DNA of 32,538 nucleotides from a virus: positions 1 to 32,538 of the IMG/VR virus record IMGVR_UViG_3300046003_008487, one strand, 5' to 3'. Below the pieces are notes generated by a model. That model did no database searches and was not told where the DNA came from. It saw nothing but the letters and a program-made list of their open reading frames with translations. This document shows positions 15,567 through 23,054 of the stretch, one piece after another; position 1 is the first letter of the stretch; every line of letters begins with the position of its first letter. The position numbers and the translations under genes were made by a program.

Positions 15567-16303
15567 AAATCGTTTAAATATTTAAACCCTTTGTTTTTAT
15601 AATGAACAAGATTTCTTCCAAAATGGCTTGCGTGATGGTTGCAAGAGATAGCTACATTGTCAACGCCAAAGCCGTAAGCTGTTTCTTCTTGACTTCCCCA
15701 CATTTCTTTATCGTTTTTTGGGTGTGGTGGAACGTATGTTTTTAGGCCAAGATATTTTTGAATTGAATAAGAAAAATGAACGTCTTCTCCGGAAAGATAA
15801 TGTATTGGCATTTCTCCTTCTCGCCAATATGCGCCAAGCCATTCACGTTTAAAAAACCAACTGTGGCCAACAATATCGACTTCTTCTGTTTTTTCATTTG
15901 GATTTGCCCATCCGTGTCGAACGTAACTAGAATAATTTAAATCATTAAAGATTACGCCTATTGTTCCTAATAAGCCGTTTTTTTCTTTTATTGTTTCATA
16001 ACAATTTTCCAGCCATTTGTTTCCAGGTATAGTATCGTCGTCAAAAACACAAACGTATTCCGTCCTGCAATTCAAAGCGTATGCAAAACGAGCCCATACG
16101 CCAAAATTGCCATTCGATATAGAAGTCGTACATTGATTAGCAATATCTAAATCAAGCGGAATAAACGGGGGTTTATCGCCTTGGTTTTGCCAAATAAAAA
16201 TATTTTTTGGTTTTAACGTTTGATTTGTTAAAGCTTCAAATTGTTTTTTTAAAGTGTGCGGTCTTTTAAAACAATTAAGTACAATAGAAATATCTTGACT
16301 CAT
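15563..16303 (-). CDS. Family 2 glycosyltransferase
   Basis: This 246-residue soluble enzyme begins ISIVLNCFKRPHTLKKQFEAL, followed by NGNFGVWARFAYAL and YVCVFDDDTIPGNKWL with the D-D-D metal site. The C-terminal YLSGEDVHFSYSIQ has the E-D motif of the acceptor-side catalytic base. There is no membrane segment. It overlaps both neighbours by four bases. Confidence 0.88.
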   Translation of the reverse strand: MSQDISIVLNCFKRPHTLKKQFEALTNQTLKPKNIFIWQNQGDKPPFIPLDLDIANQCTTSISNGNFGVWARFAYALNCRTEYVCVFDDDTIPGNKWLENCYETIKEKNGLLGTIGVIFNDLNYSSYVRHGWANPNEKTEEVDIVGHSWFFKREWLGAYWREGEMPIHYLSGEDVHFSYSIQKYLGLKTYVPPHPKNDKEMWGSQEETAYGFGVDNVAISCNHHASHFGRNLVHYKNKGFKYLNDL

Positions 16304-17142
16304 AATGCAGATTTAATTAAATTAAATATTTCAACTGGTTTGGATTTTATATATTCTATCATTTTATTTGATTCATAATCAAAGAAACTTTCGTGAACTA
16401 CGGCGGTATAATCAGTGGTCACGACAGACAAACCCATCAATCTTGCCTCTATACACACTCTAGAAAGAGTCTCTGGGCTTCTTGGAAAGAAGACATAGGT
16501 AGAGTATCTAGAAAGATTCTTAAGAAATGTATGATGATCTGTCTTTGGAAGCAATTCATATTTTAAATGAACCTTTTTACAGAAATCGATAGAAACGTCT
16601 CTTCCTTTAATTCCATAGTGGTCTTCGCCTAAAATTGCTGCTTTTCCATTTTTGGGTGTTCGAGAAAGGGCTTCAATTAAATCCATTGTTTTCTCAGACC
16701 ATAAATTTCCTGAAAAATTAACAATATTTGAAAGCTCTAAGTTTTTATCAAAAATTGATTTTTGAAGGCCGCTTTGTGTTAATACAAATTTAGCATTTTT
16801 ATATAGTTCAAAATGTATTATATCAGATTTAGGGGCTAGAAAATTTTCGTAATAACAAGGATTTCTTGTTTGCAAAAATTTATAATCATGTTCAGTTATT
16901 ATATATTTTTTTGGATATAGAAATTGTTCGGCCTCTTCAGAGATAAAATAAAAATTTGACAGTATAAAAAGATCTATCTCTGTAAATTCTTTAAACTTGA
17001 TATTAAATTCAAATGTTGTAATAAATTCGCATTTATGTTCTCTGTTTAAAACTTTAATAAGTTCGTTATTATTTGATTCTGCTCCTCCATTTTGCAGTTC
17101 AGAATATTTTTCATCTGATATTAATAATATTTTCTTGCTCAT
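16300..17142 (-). CDS. GT4-like glycosyltransferase
   Basis: This 280-residue GT-B protein starts at 17142 (MSKKILLISDEKYSEL), one base after the previous stop; an upstream ATG at 17169 would overlap that gene. NGGAESNNNEL is the N-terminal glycine loop, and YVFFPRSPETLSRVCIEA is the donor-binding E-x7-E region of GT4 enzymes. It is shorter than usual (about 350-400), so it may be a minimal version. Confidence 0.82.
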   Translation of the reverse strand: MSKKILLISDEKYSELQNGGAESNNNELIKVLNREHKCEFITTFEFNIKFKEFTEIDLFILSNFYFISEEAEQFLYPKKYIITEHDYKFLQTRNPCYYENFLAPKSDIIHFELYKNAKFVLTQSGLQKSIFDKNLELSNIVNFSGNLWSEKTMDLIEALSRTPKNGKAAILGEDHYGIKGRDVSIDFCKKVHLKYELLPKTDHHTFLKNLSRYSTYVFFPRSPETLSRVCIEARLMGLSVVTTDYTAVVHESFFDYESNKMIEYIKSKPVEIFNLIKSAL

Positions 17143-17143
17143 T

Positions 17144-17938
17144 TTAAATATTGTTTTTGATAAAATCAACTATTTCATTTTGATTTTGTTTGATGTTTTT
17201 AGTTTTAAAAACTTTCATTACTTTATCTTCTTCATATTTTTTAATAAACATAGAGTCTCTGATTTCGTCTTCACAATCTGCTATTATGCAGAGCGTATTG
17301 ATTTTTTGCATAGAAGACATAGATTTGAAACAGCTGTCTAATCCTATTAGTGATGAGCAATATTTAACCGTTGATAAGCTGTCTAAAATATTATCGAAAC
17401 AAACGAATTTGATATTTTCTTCTTGTTGCATTCCGTATTCTAAAAGTTCTTTTTTTGATCCATATATTAAGTAATTATTTTTATTATTGATTATGTTTTT
17501 AGTTATTGATAATGGAATTGTTCTAGCAGGTAAATTTTTAATTTCGTAAACTGAATTTGCAAAGCCACTTCTGAATGGATGGATTCCAATAATTGGTTTT
17601 TTGTTTGAAAAGCTATTTACTAAATTTTCTGCCGTCAGATTAGATTCTATTCCAAAATTAAATTTACTATAAAAAGCTCTTGGAGTTTCATGTATTTTAA
17701 AATTCTTTATCTGAATAAGATTTTTAACTATGAATTCTGTTTGTTTTGCAAGAGAAAATATATTCTCGAATTCATAATAAAAACAATTGTAAATACCAAG
17801 GTGGTCAAAAATTGATTTTGCATTTTTATAATGCATATGTATCAAATACTGCTCGGAAGGATTATTTATTATATAATCGTAGCATTGCAGAAAATCTCCT
17901 AATCCTCCTCTTATGTACAAAATTCTATTATTTAACAT
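17144..17938 (-). CDS. GT9/heptosyltransferase-like glycosyltransferase
   Basis: This 264-residue GT-B protein shows YIRGGLGDFLQC (the G-G-L-G-D loop), PIIGIHPFRSGF, YLIYGSKKELL and SLIGLDSCFKSMSS, the order seen in ADP-heptose:LPS heptosyltransferases (GT9). It is the first gene of the glycan operon. Upstream is AAGTGT directly before the ATG and no Shine-Dalgarno sequence. No heptose-synthesis genes are seen, so the donor sugar is open. Confidence 0.75.
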   Translation of the reverse strand: MLNNRILYIRGGLGDFLQCYDYIINNPSEQYLIHMHYKNAKSIFDHLGIYNCFYYEFENIFSLAKQTEFIVKNLIQIKNFKIHETPRAFYSKFNFGIESNLTAENLVNSFSNKKPIIGIHPFRSGFANSVYEIKNLPARTIPLSITKNIINNKNNYLIYGSKKELLEYGMQQEENIKFVCFDNILDSLSTVKYCSSLIGLDSCFKSMSSMQKINTLCIIADCEDEIRDSMFIKKYEEDKVMKVFKTKNIKQNQNEIVDFIKNNI

Positions 17939-17983
17939 ACACTTAAAATAATATTAAAAAGAAGATTCTTTTACAGATTTTTC

Positions 17984-18012
17984 TTGACAAACACGCGAAA
18001 GCGTATTAATCT
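17984..18012 (+). promoter_or_regulatory. Possible sigma-70 promoter for the dNMP kinase operon
   Basis: TTGACA at 17984-17989 is a perfect -35. The -10 at the usual 17-bp distance (TAATCT, 18007-18012) is weak and lies inside the hairpin at 18005-18038, so activity may depend on a regulator. It is the only -35-like hexamer I noted in this divergent spacer. Confidence 0.35.
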
Positions 18013-18038
18013 TTCGAAGTCTTCGAAGAAAGATTAAT
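17993..18038. promoter_or_regulatory. Two adjacent hairpins between divergent operons
   Basis: ACGC-GAAA-GCGT (17993-18004) is followed without a gap by ATTAATCTTTC / GAAAGATTAAT (18005-18015 with 18028-18038), an 11-bp stem around a 12-base loop that itself repeats TTCGAAG. They sit in the 156-bp spacer between the glycan operon (left) and the dNMP kinase operon (right). They could form an operator, an RNA leader structure for the right operon, or a back-to-back terminator. Confidence 0.5.
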
Positions 18039-18094
18039 TAAATCTTAGGGTTTTCTCAAGAAATTTTCTATAGATTCTTAGGTAGAATATATAT

Positions 18095-18715
18095 ATGTCT
18101 AATTTTATACTTAAACGTAAAACAAAAATTATAAATAAACAGATTCCTTTGATTTTTGGAATAGCTGGAATAGCTAGATGCGGAAAAGACACTTTAGCTA
18201 AATATTTAAATTTAAAACTTGATCGCATGTCGATACCGTGCCTTAAAATATCTTTTGCTCAATCACTAAAACAATCATTAGATCCATTGTTGAATGAGTG
18301 TTTTAATATTTCAGCTTTTACTGAAAACGATAATGAAAAAAAACTAATAAGACCGCTCTTGGTCTGTTTTGGAACAGAAGTTGCCAGAAAGATAGATTCG
18401 GAATTTTGGATTAAAAAAGTAGAAAAACGAGTTGAAACATCTATTGAAAATAAAATAATAACTATTATTCCTGATGTCAGATATGAAAACGAAGTCAGGT
18501 GGATTCAATCTAAGGGTGGTTTTATTATTCATTTATCAAGAATGGGCATGAAGCCAGCCAACTTTGAAGAAAAATCAAATGATCCAATTATTAAAAGATT
18601 AGCTAACTATAAAATTCAGTGGAAGACTTTTTCAGACGAAAAAGAAACTTGCAATTATCATTTGAATAAGTTATTCTATGAAAATAAATGGTCAACATAT
18701 GGACAATTTAAGTGA
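18095..18715 (+). CDS. Deoxynucleoside monophosphate kinase
   Basis: This 206-residue P-loop kinase would phosphorylate dNMPs to dNDPs, like T4 gene 1. The Walker A loop reads GIAGIARCGKDTLAKYL (22-38) with Lys31 and Asp32. The PDVRYENEVRWIQSKGG block is typical of phage dNMP kinases. An AGG lies about 12 nt before the start. The stop (TGA) lies inside the next gene. Together with the class II RNR it completes a precursor pathway, since the reductase likely works at the triphosphate level. Confidence 0.85.
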   Translation: MSNFILKRKTKIINKQIPLIFGIAGIARCGKDTLAKYLNLKLDRMSIPCLKISFAQSLKQSLDPLLNECFNISAFTENDNEKKLIRPLLVCFGTEVARKIDSEFWIKKVEKRVETSIENKIITIIPDVRYENEVRWIQSKGGFIIHLSRMGMKPANFEEKSNDPIIKRLANYKIQWKTFSDEKETCNYHLNKLFYENKWSTYGQFK

Positions 18716-19292
18716 CATAGAATTAATAGACAATATTAAAAAAAACAAAAATGTAGATTTCTGCTTACAGGAACTAATTGATAGGCATTCTGGAATTTAC
18801 CTTGAAATGGTAAATTCATTCATGAAAAACTGTAACAACGACTCATTAAGAGAAGAGATAGTTAACGAAAAAGAGTATGTTATCTATAACTCCGTTCTTA
18901 AATACGATGAAAACAAAGGAACAAAGTTTTCAACATTTTTAGGAAACGAAGCTAAATGGACATGCTTAAACGCTTCTAATAAAAACAAAAAATATTTAGA
19001 ATTAAACGATCATTCTTTTGATTTTTCTGAACTTAAATGCGAAAACAACATAGAAGAAGAAAATTTTAAAAATTTAGTTCTTGAAAATTTCATGAAATAT
19101 GCCGCAGATCATCCTGATAAAAGAGTAGAAAAAATTTTTAGAATGAGATACGCAAGCACAAGAAAATTAACTCCTTGGAGAAAAATAAGCAAACAAATGA
19201 AACTCAGCATACAAGGCTGTATAAATATACATAATAATGCTTTGAATATTCTATCAAAAAAAATAAAATCTAAATATGAAATTAACAGTTAA
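18699..19292 (+). CDS. Small RNA polymerase sigma-factor-like protein
   Basis: This 197-residue protein has a region-2-like segment, ELIDRHSGIYLEMV, then KYDENKGTKFSTFLGNEAKW (68-87). The latter resembles the Y-D-x-x-K-G-x-K-F-S-T-Y-x-x-x-x-x-W core of region 2.3/2.4. The C-terminal 50 residues (WRKISKQMKLSIQGC) look like a helix-turn-helix. I take MDNLSDIE at 18699 as the start; a longer frame from 18678 is possible. It overlaps the dNMP kinase by 17 nt. It may direct host RNA polymerase to late promoters, as T4 gp55 does. Confidence 0.65.
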   Translation: MDNLSDIELIDNIKKNKNVDFCLQELIDRHSGIYLEMVNSFMKNCNNDSLREEIVNEKEYVIYNSVLKYDENKGTKFSTFLGNEAKWTCLNASNKNKKYLELNDHSFDFSELKCENNIEEENFKNLVLENFMKYAADHPDKRVEKIFRMRYASTRKLTPWRKISKQMKLSIQGCINIHNNALNILSKKIKSKYEINS

Positions 19293-20364
19293 CGCGCCAA
19301 TAAATAGCGTTTCATTTGGAAACGTTGCTTATAATATAATCAGAGAAATTTTTAAAAAGAACATTGAAATTTCTTATTTTCCCATAGGAGACAAAATCAA
19401 TCTCGAAACTTTTGATAAAGTTAGCCAATATTATATTCAATATTTAAACAACTCAGCCGCTAATCGTCTTTCATCTTTTGACGTTAATAATTTTTGTTTC
19501 AAATTATGGCATATCAATGGAAGCGAAATTAGACACGCAAAAAAGCAAGGACTTTTGACTTTTCATGAAACATCAACATTAACGCCTATTGAAGTTAATA
19601 TTCTTAGAAATCAAGATAAAATTTTTGTAACGAGTTCTTTTACAAAATCAGTTTTTGAAAATTACGGTATTCAAAATGTGCATTTTGTTCCGCTCGGTTT
19701 TGATGAAGATTTTTCAAAGACCAACAGAAAATATCTAGAAGATAAAATTCACTTTGGAATTTTTGGAAAAATTGAGCATAGAAAAAATACAGCTCGAATA
19801 ATTAAAAATTGGCTTAAACTGTTTGGAAACAATTCTAAATATCAACTGACATGTGCAATATTTAATCCTTTTTTAGACAAGAATACTCTTCAGAATCAAA
19901 TAATGGCCATTCTTGAAGGTAAATCTTACAATAATATAAATTTTTTAAATTTTATAGCAACTAATTCAGAAGTAAATGATTATTTAAATAGCATAGATAT
20001 TGATCTTGGAGGACTCAGCGGTTCAGAAGGATGGAATCTGCCATCGTTTAACGCAACATGTCTTGGTAAATGGAGCGTTGTATTAAATGCTACTGCACAT
20101 AAAGATTGGGCAACAAACACAAACTCTATATTAGTTCAGCCGTCTAGAATGAAAGAAGCCTATGACGGTGTATTTTTTCATAAAGGAGCGCCATTTAACC
20201 AAGGAGAATTTTTCGATATTACAGATGATGAAATGCAATCTGCTATTTTAAAGTCCCTCGATTATGCTAAGAAGCCAAACCCAGAAGGAGAAAATCTTAG
20301 AAATAAGTTTAGTTATTTAAACACAACTGAGACAATTGTTAATACAATACGCGACACAATGTGA
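19276..20364 (+). CDS. GT4-like glycosyltransferase
   Basis: This 362-residue GT-B enzyme opens with LTVNAPINSVSFGNVAYN. It then has TSSFTKSVFENYGI, HFVPLGFDED, IHFGIFGKIEHRKN, and a donor site with LSGSEGWNLPSFNATCLGK. All are typical of family 4. It lies apart from the minus-strand glycan operon, in the same transcript as dNMP kinase and the sigma-like protein (17-nt overlap). A different job, such as modifying DNA, virion or host surface, is possible. Confidence 0.85.
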   Translation: MKLTVNAPINSVSFGNVAYNIIREIFKKNIEISYFPIGDKINLETFDKVSQYYIQYLNNSAANRLSSFDVNNFCFKLWHINGSEIRHAKKQGLLTFHETSTLTPIEVNILRNQDKIFVTSSFTKSVFENYGIQNVHFVPLGFDEDFSKTNRKYLEDKIHFGIFGKIEHRKNTARIIKNWLKLFGNNSKYQLTCAIFNPFLDKNTLQNQIMAILEGKSYNNINFLNFIATNSEVNDYLNSIDIDLGGLSGSEGWNLPSFNATCLGKWSVVLNATAHKDWATNTNSILVQPSRMKEAYDGVFFHKGAPFNQGEFFDITDDEMQSAILKSLDYAKKPNPEGENLRNKFSYLNTTETIVNTIRDTM

Positions 20365-20414
20365 CAAAAGTTAACAAAAATAGTCAAAATGAACGAAAAA
20401 CAAGCGAGTAAAAT

Positions 20415-20430
20415 TGGCACGCTTCTTGCT
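20415..20430 (+). promoter_or_regulatory. Perfect match to a sigma-54 (-24/-12) promoter
   Basis: TGGCACG-CTTC-TTGCT matches the sigma-54 consensus TGGCACG-N4-TTGCW, with the exact 10-base spacing between GG (20416-20417) and GC (20428-20429). Transcription would start near 20441, leaving a leader of about 4 nt before the Hsp20 ATG. A sigma-70 reading (TTGGCA, 15 bp, GATAAT) overlaps it and is the alternative. No enhancer sites are recognised. Confidence 0.5.
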
Positions 20431-20444
20431 ATAAGATAATTACT

Positions 20445-20732
20445 ATGTATACTAAAACACTTAGATATTTAAAAGAAACAACACCAGACTCTCTTATTCT
20501 TAAATTTGAGCTAGCTGGAAAAACAAAAGAAAATGTTAAACTAACGTATATAGATGGGGTGCTTACCATAAAAGTTGATGAAAAAAATTTGTACCCCATC
20601 GATGTATATGACATATACGGATGGTATGAAGAATACGACGCTGAAAATCTTAAAGCTTCAATGAAAGAAGGATTGCTTGCAGTAACAATACCAAAGAAGA
20701 AACAAATAGAAAACCAAATACCAATAGAATAA
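20445..20732 (+). CDS. Small heat-shock protein, Hsp20/alpha-crystallin type
   Basis: This 95-residue protein is almost only the alpha-crystallin domain. LKFELAGKTKENVKLTYIDG corresponds to the first strands and DAENLKASMKEGLLAVTIPK to the end, with the conserved A-x-x-x-x-G-L-L motif. N-terminal arm and C-terminal I-x-I extension are minimal (IPIE at the end). Phage Hsp20s are thought to hold virion or host proteins in solution. It has its own promoter candidate and terminator. Confidence 0.85.
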   Translation: MYTKTLRYLKETTPDSLILKFELAGKTKENVKLTYIDGVLTIKVDEKNLYPIDVYDIYGWYEEYDAENLKASMKEGLLAVTIPKKKQIENQIPIE

Positions 20733-20735
20733 AAT

Positions 20736-20759
20736 AAAGCGCGGTGAAAACCGCGCTTT
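20736..20759 (+). terminator. Rho-independent terminator after hsp20
   Basis: A perfect 10-bp stem AAAGCGCGGT / ACCGCGCTTT around GAAA is followed by TTAATTT. It starts 3 nt after the Hsp20 stop. The next gene begins only 7 nt after the stem. Confidence 0.92.
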
Positions 20760-20766
20760 TTAATTT

Positions 20767-21159
20767 ATGGTATATCAGTTTAGAAATAAAAAAACAGGAA
20801 AGATCATTGATATAGTTATGTCAATGAAAGACTATCAACACTATAAAGGCCCAAACGGAGATGAAGATTTTTGGGAAAGGATTTATGATACGCCACAAGT
20901 TAATATAGGAAATGCTAAAACAGTAGACCCTTTCGATAATAAAGCGTTTGTTGATAAAACTGGAAAAATGAAAGGAAGGTATGGTGACATACTTGATTAC
21001 TCTTCTGAGCTATCAGAAAAACGAGCCGCACTAGCAGGTGGAGAAGATCCAGTAAAACGAAAATATTTTGACGAATATAAAAAGAAAACAGGCGGAAAGA
21101 AACACATTAAAGACAGACCAAAAAAAATTGACACGAAAAACGCAACAATTGAATTTTAA
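20767..21159 (+). CDS. FmdB-like phage protein without zinc ligands
   Basis: This 130-residue protein opens MVYQFRNKKTGKIIDIVMSM, similar to the start of FmdB-family phage proteins (Y-x-F-x-N-x-x-T-G), and the middle carries a GRYGDILDY segment like the G-F-x-D-x-L of that family. The usual Cys-x-x-Cys zinc ribbon is absent: there is no Cys at all. The tail is highly basic. The start lies in the U-tract zone of the previous terminator, so read-through must express it. Its TAA overlaps the TAA of the opposite-strand gene (21156-21158). Confidence 0.6.
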   Translation: MVYQFRNKKTGKIIDIVMSMKDYQHYKGPNGDEDFWERIYDTPQVNIGNAKTVDPFDNKAFVDKTGKMKGRYGDILDYSSELSEKRAALAGGEDPVKRKYFDEYKKKTGGKKHIKDRPKKIDTKNATIEF

Positions 21160-23018
21160 GAAAACACAGATTGATTGCGCCCCAAATTTAATTGAAGATT
21201 TTTTACTGCACTATATAAATTAATGCATTCTCCACTAGTTAATCCATCGCCAATTGAGAAAAAACCAAATTTTCTATCTCCATCAGCAGAAAAAGGAGAG
21301 CCATTATTATTAATATTTCCTAAATATACTGAATAATCCGGCCTAAGATTACCAGAAATATTTGTTGTATTAACAGAAGAAGAGGAAGGAGCAGTCGATG
21401 AATTAAACAATAATAAAAATCCAGAGATATAATTTATTCTGCTTCCAACATAAAATGCTTTTGAATTAACATTTGAAACCGTTACTCGCCCAGAAACGTT
21501 ATCATAGGAATCAAAAATTGCATTATTAGAATTATTATCTAAATAAATCAACAAATGCTTATCAAGAGCCTCCCAAGAACCAATATCGATAACACCTTGA
21601 GAAGAATCCTCTAATGATAAAGCCGATACATGAATAGGCAAACCTGTTAAATTAGATTTTGGATAAAAAAATGTGTCAGCATAATCATTAGATCCTAAAA
21701 ATTCAACACCACTAGATGTATGGACAGTTCCAGCCCCTTTAAAATCTAATCGAAAAGCAGAATCTAAAGAAACAGGATTTTTTAAATTATATTTATGAGT
21801 TTCAGCTGTTCCCCCAACAAAAGGATAAAGTCCAGAAATTTTATACCATAAATTTTTATCTTTTAATTCCTGAACAAAAGTATTAACAGCTGATCTAACA
21901 GTTACATCGTTAATATTAATTGCATTCAAAAAAGCTATTGCTGATGGATCAAAAGATTCAGATCTTCCAGAAATTTTAAAACCATTTGTTAAATCTATAG
22001 GAAACTCAAACGATCCATCAAAATTTACAGAAGATCCTATATCAAAATTAAAATTTTCATTTGTTAATTTAGCATTTTCGATTGAATATACTATTTGATT
22101 AACACCGTCACAATCATTAAATTCAATTTGCATTTGTGACGTTTCATCTAAATTAAAAACTTTAGAATAATTTCCTGTTAACAATTTATCAAAAAGCGCA
22201 TTGAATGAAACAGTACCAACAGATGGATACATTAATTTTTTATCAAAACTAAAATTATTTCCAAAACCAAGTAGATTTTTTCTTTCAAAAGGAATATTGA
22301 TTTGAAAATTTTGAATTTTACCTGTTAATTGATTATATACACCGCCTGCCAAAGACGGCTGCGAAATAATAACTTTGATATCACCAGGTCTTATTGCTGT
22401 TAATCGTTCATTTTGATTTGAAACGTAATTTGATTTATTAAAAACACCACTAGTAATAGAGTAACGGCAACCAGTTTGATTGCCCGTAATCGTTAAAGAA
22501 GGAACTAGATTATTTCCTGTATAAGTATCAAAAAGAATGTTATTAGCCGCGAAAGAAACAGTAGCAACAGGTATTTCACTAATCGAACCACGAATAGAAT
22601 AATTTGTAACAACTGCGTTTCCAACGCCAAAAACATTTAAACCAGTAAAAGAATTAAGACTAGTAATATCGCGCCCATCTTCTATATCAGATAATAAAAA
22701 TAAATTAATATCTTTTCCAGTTGTCGCAAAAGAAGAAAAAATAGAAGAATTATCGACTGGAATTCCTAAAATAGCCTCATTCGATGTATCAGAACAATAA
22801 TAACTAATCTCGCAATTTATTTCTGGAGCGGTATAAAAATTATTAAATAGAAAACTACTATATCCTATTTGTTTATATCTACTAACTTGAGAATTAATAG
22901 ATATAGACGCAGATTGAATTCTATCTATATTTTTTACTTCAAACAAACCTGTATGATTATCCGAACCCGGAGAATCAGAAGCCAATACAGTGTTTGCAGA
23001 ATATATTACTCTATTCAT
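21156..23018 (-). CDS. Virion structural protein with C-terminal phage jelly-roll-like domain
   Basis: This is a 620-residue protein. The N-terminal part (about 1-360) reads as beta-rich structural sequence, with I-D-R-I-Q-S-A-S-I-S and a SEIPVATVSFAANN segment that recall phage tail-tube-like domains. Residues from about 385 on (VQELKDKNLWYKISGLYPFV, GGTAETHKYNLKNP, FFSIGDGLTSGECINLY) match a domain I know from many phage tail and fibre proteins. I place it as a tail or surface protein; which one is uncertain. It is the last gene of the minus-strand virion cluster. Confidence 0.7.
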   Translation of the reverse strand: MNRVIYSANTVLASDSPGSDNHTGLFEVKNIDRIQSASISINSQVSRYKQIGYSSFLFNNFYTAPEINCEISYYCSDTSNEAILGIPVDNSSIFSSFATTGKDINLFLLSDIEDGRDITSLNSFTGLNVFGVGNAVVTNYSIRGSISEIPVATVSFAANNILFDTYTGNNLVPSLTITGNQTGCRYSITSGVFNKSNYVSNQNERLTAIRPGDIKVIISQPSLAGGVYNQLTGKIQNFQINIPFERKNLLGFGNNFSFDKKLMYPSVGTVSFNALFDKLLTGNYSKVFNLDETSQMQIEFNDCDGVNQIVYSIENAKLTNENFNFDIGSSVNFDGSFEFPIDLTNGFKISGRSESFDPSAIAFLNAININDVTVRSAVNTFVQELKDKNLWYKISGLYPFVGGTAETHKYNLKNPVSLDSAFRLDFKGAGTVHTSSGVEFLGSNDYADTFFYPKSNLTGLPIHVSALSLEDSSQGVIDIGSWEALDKHLLIYLDNNSNNAIFDSYDNVSGRVTVSNVNSKAFYVGSRINYISGFLLLFNSSTAPSSSSVNTTNISGNLRPDYSVYLGNINNNGSPFSADGDRKFGFFSIGDGLTSGECINLYSAVKNLQLNLGRNQSVFS

Positions 23019-23020
23019 TC

Positions 23021-23044
23021 AATTAAAGAGAAAACTCTTTAATT
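23021..23044 (-). promoter_or_regulatory. Perfect hairpin just before the structural gene start
   Basis: AATTAAAGAG-TTTT-CTCTTTAATT (minus strand) is a perfect 10-bp stem with a 4-base loop, ending 2 nt before the ATG at 23018 and just downstream of the AAGTGTAAATA box (23044-23054). It could be a weak terminator for the upstream gene or a structure that controls translation of this one. Confidence 0.5.
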
Positions 23045-23054
23045 ATTTACACTT
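23044..23054 (-). promoter_or_regulatory. AAGTGTAAATA box upstream of the 620-residue structural gene
   Basis: A variant of the phage box, overlapping the TAA stop of the FtsZ-like gene. Here 25 nt lie between box and ATG, filled by the hairpin, unlike the 6-10 nt seen elsewhere. It therefore counts as weaker evidence. Confidence 0.4.

Noticed and set aside
17939-17944. AAGTGT directly before the ATG at 17938, like the first half of the phage box
   Set aside because: The AT-rich half does not follow, and the position would put the start site inside the gene.
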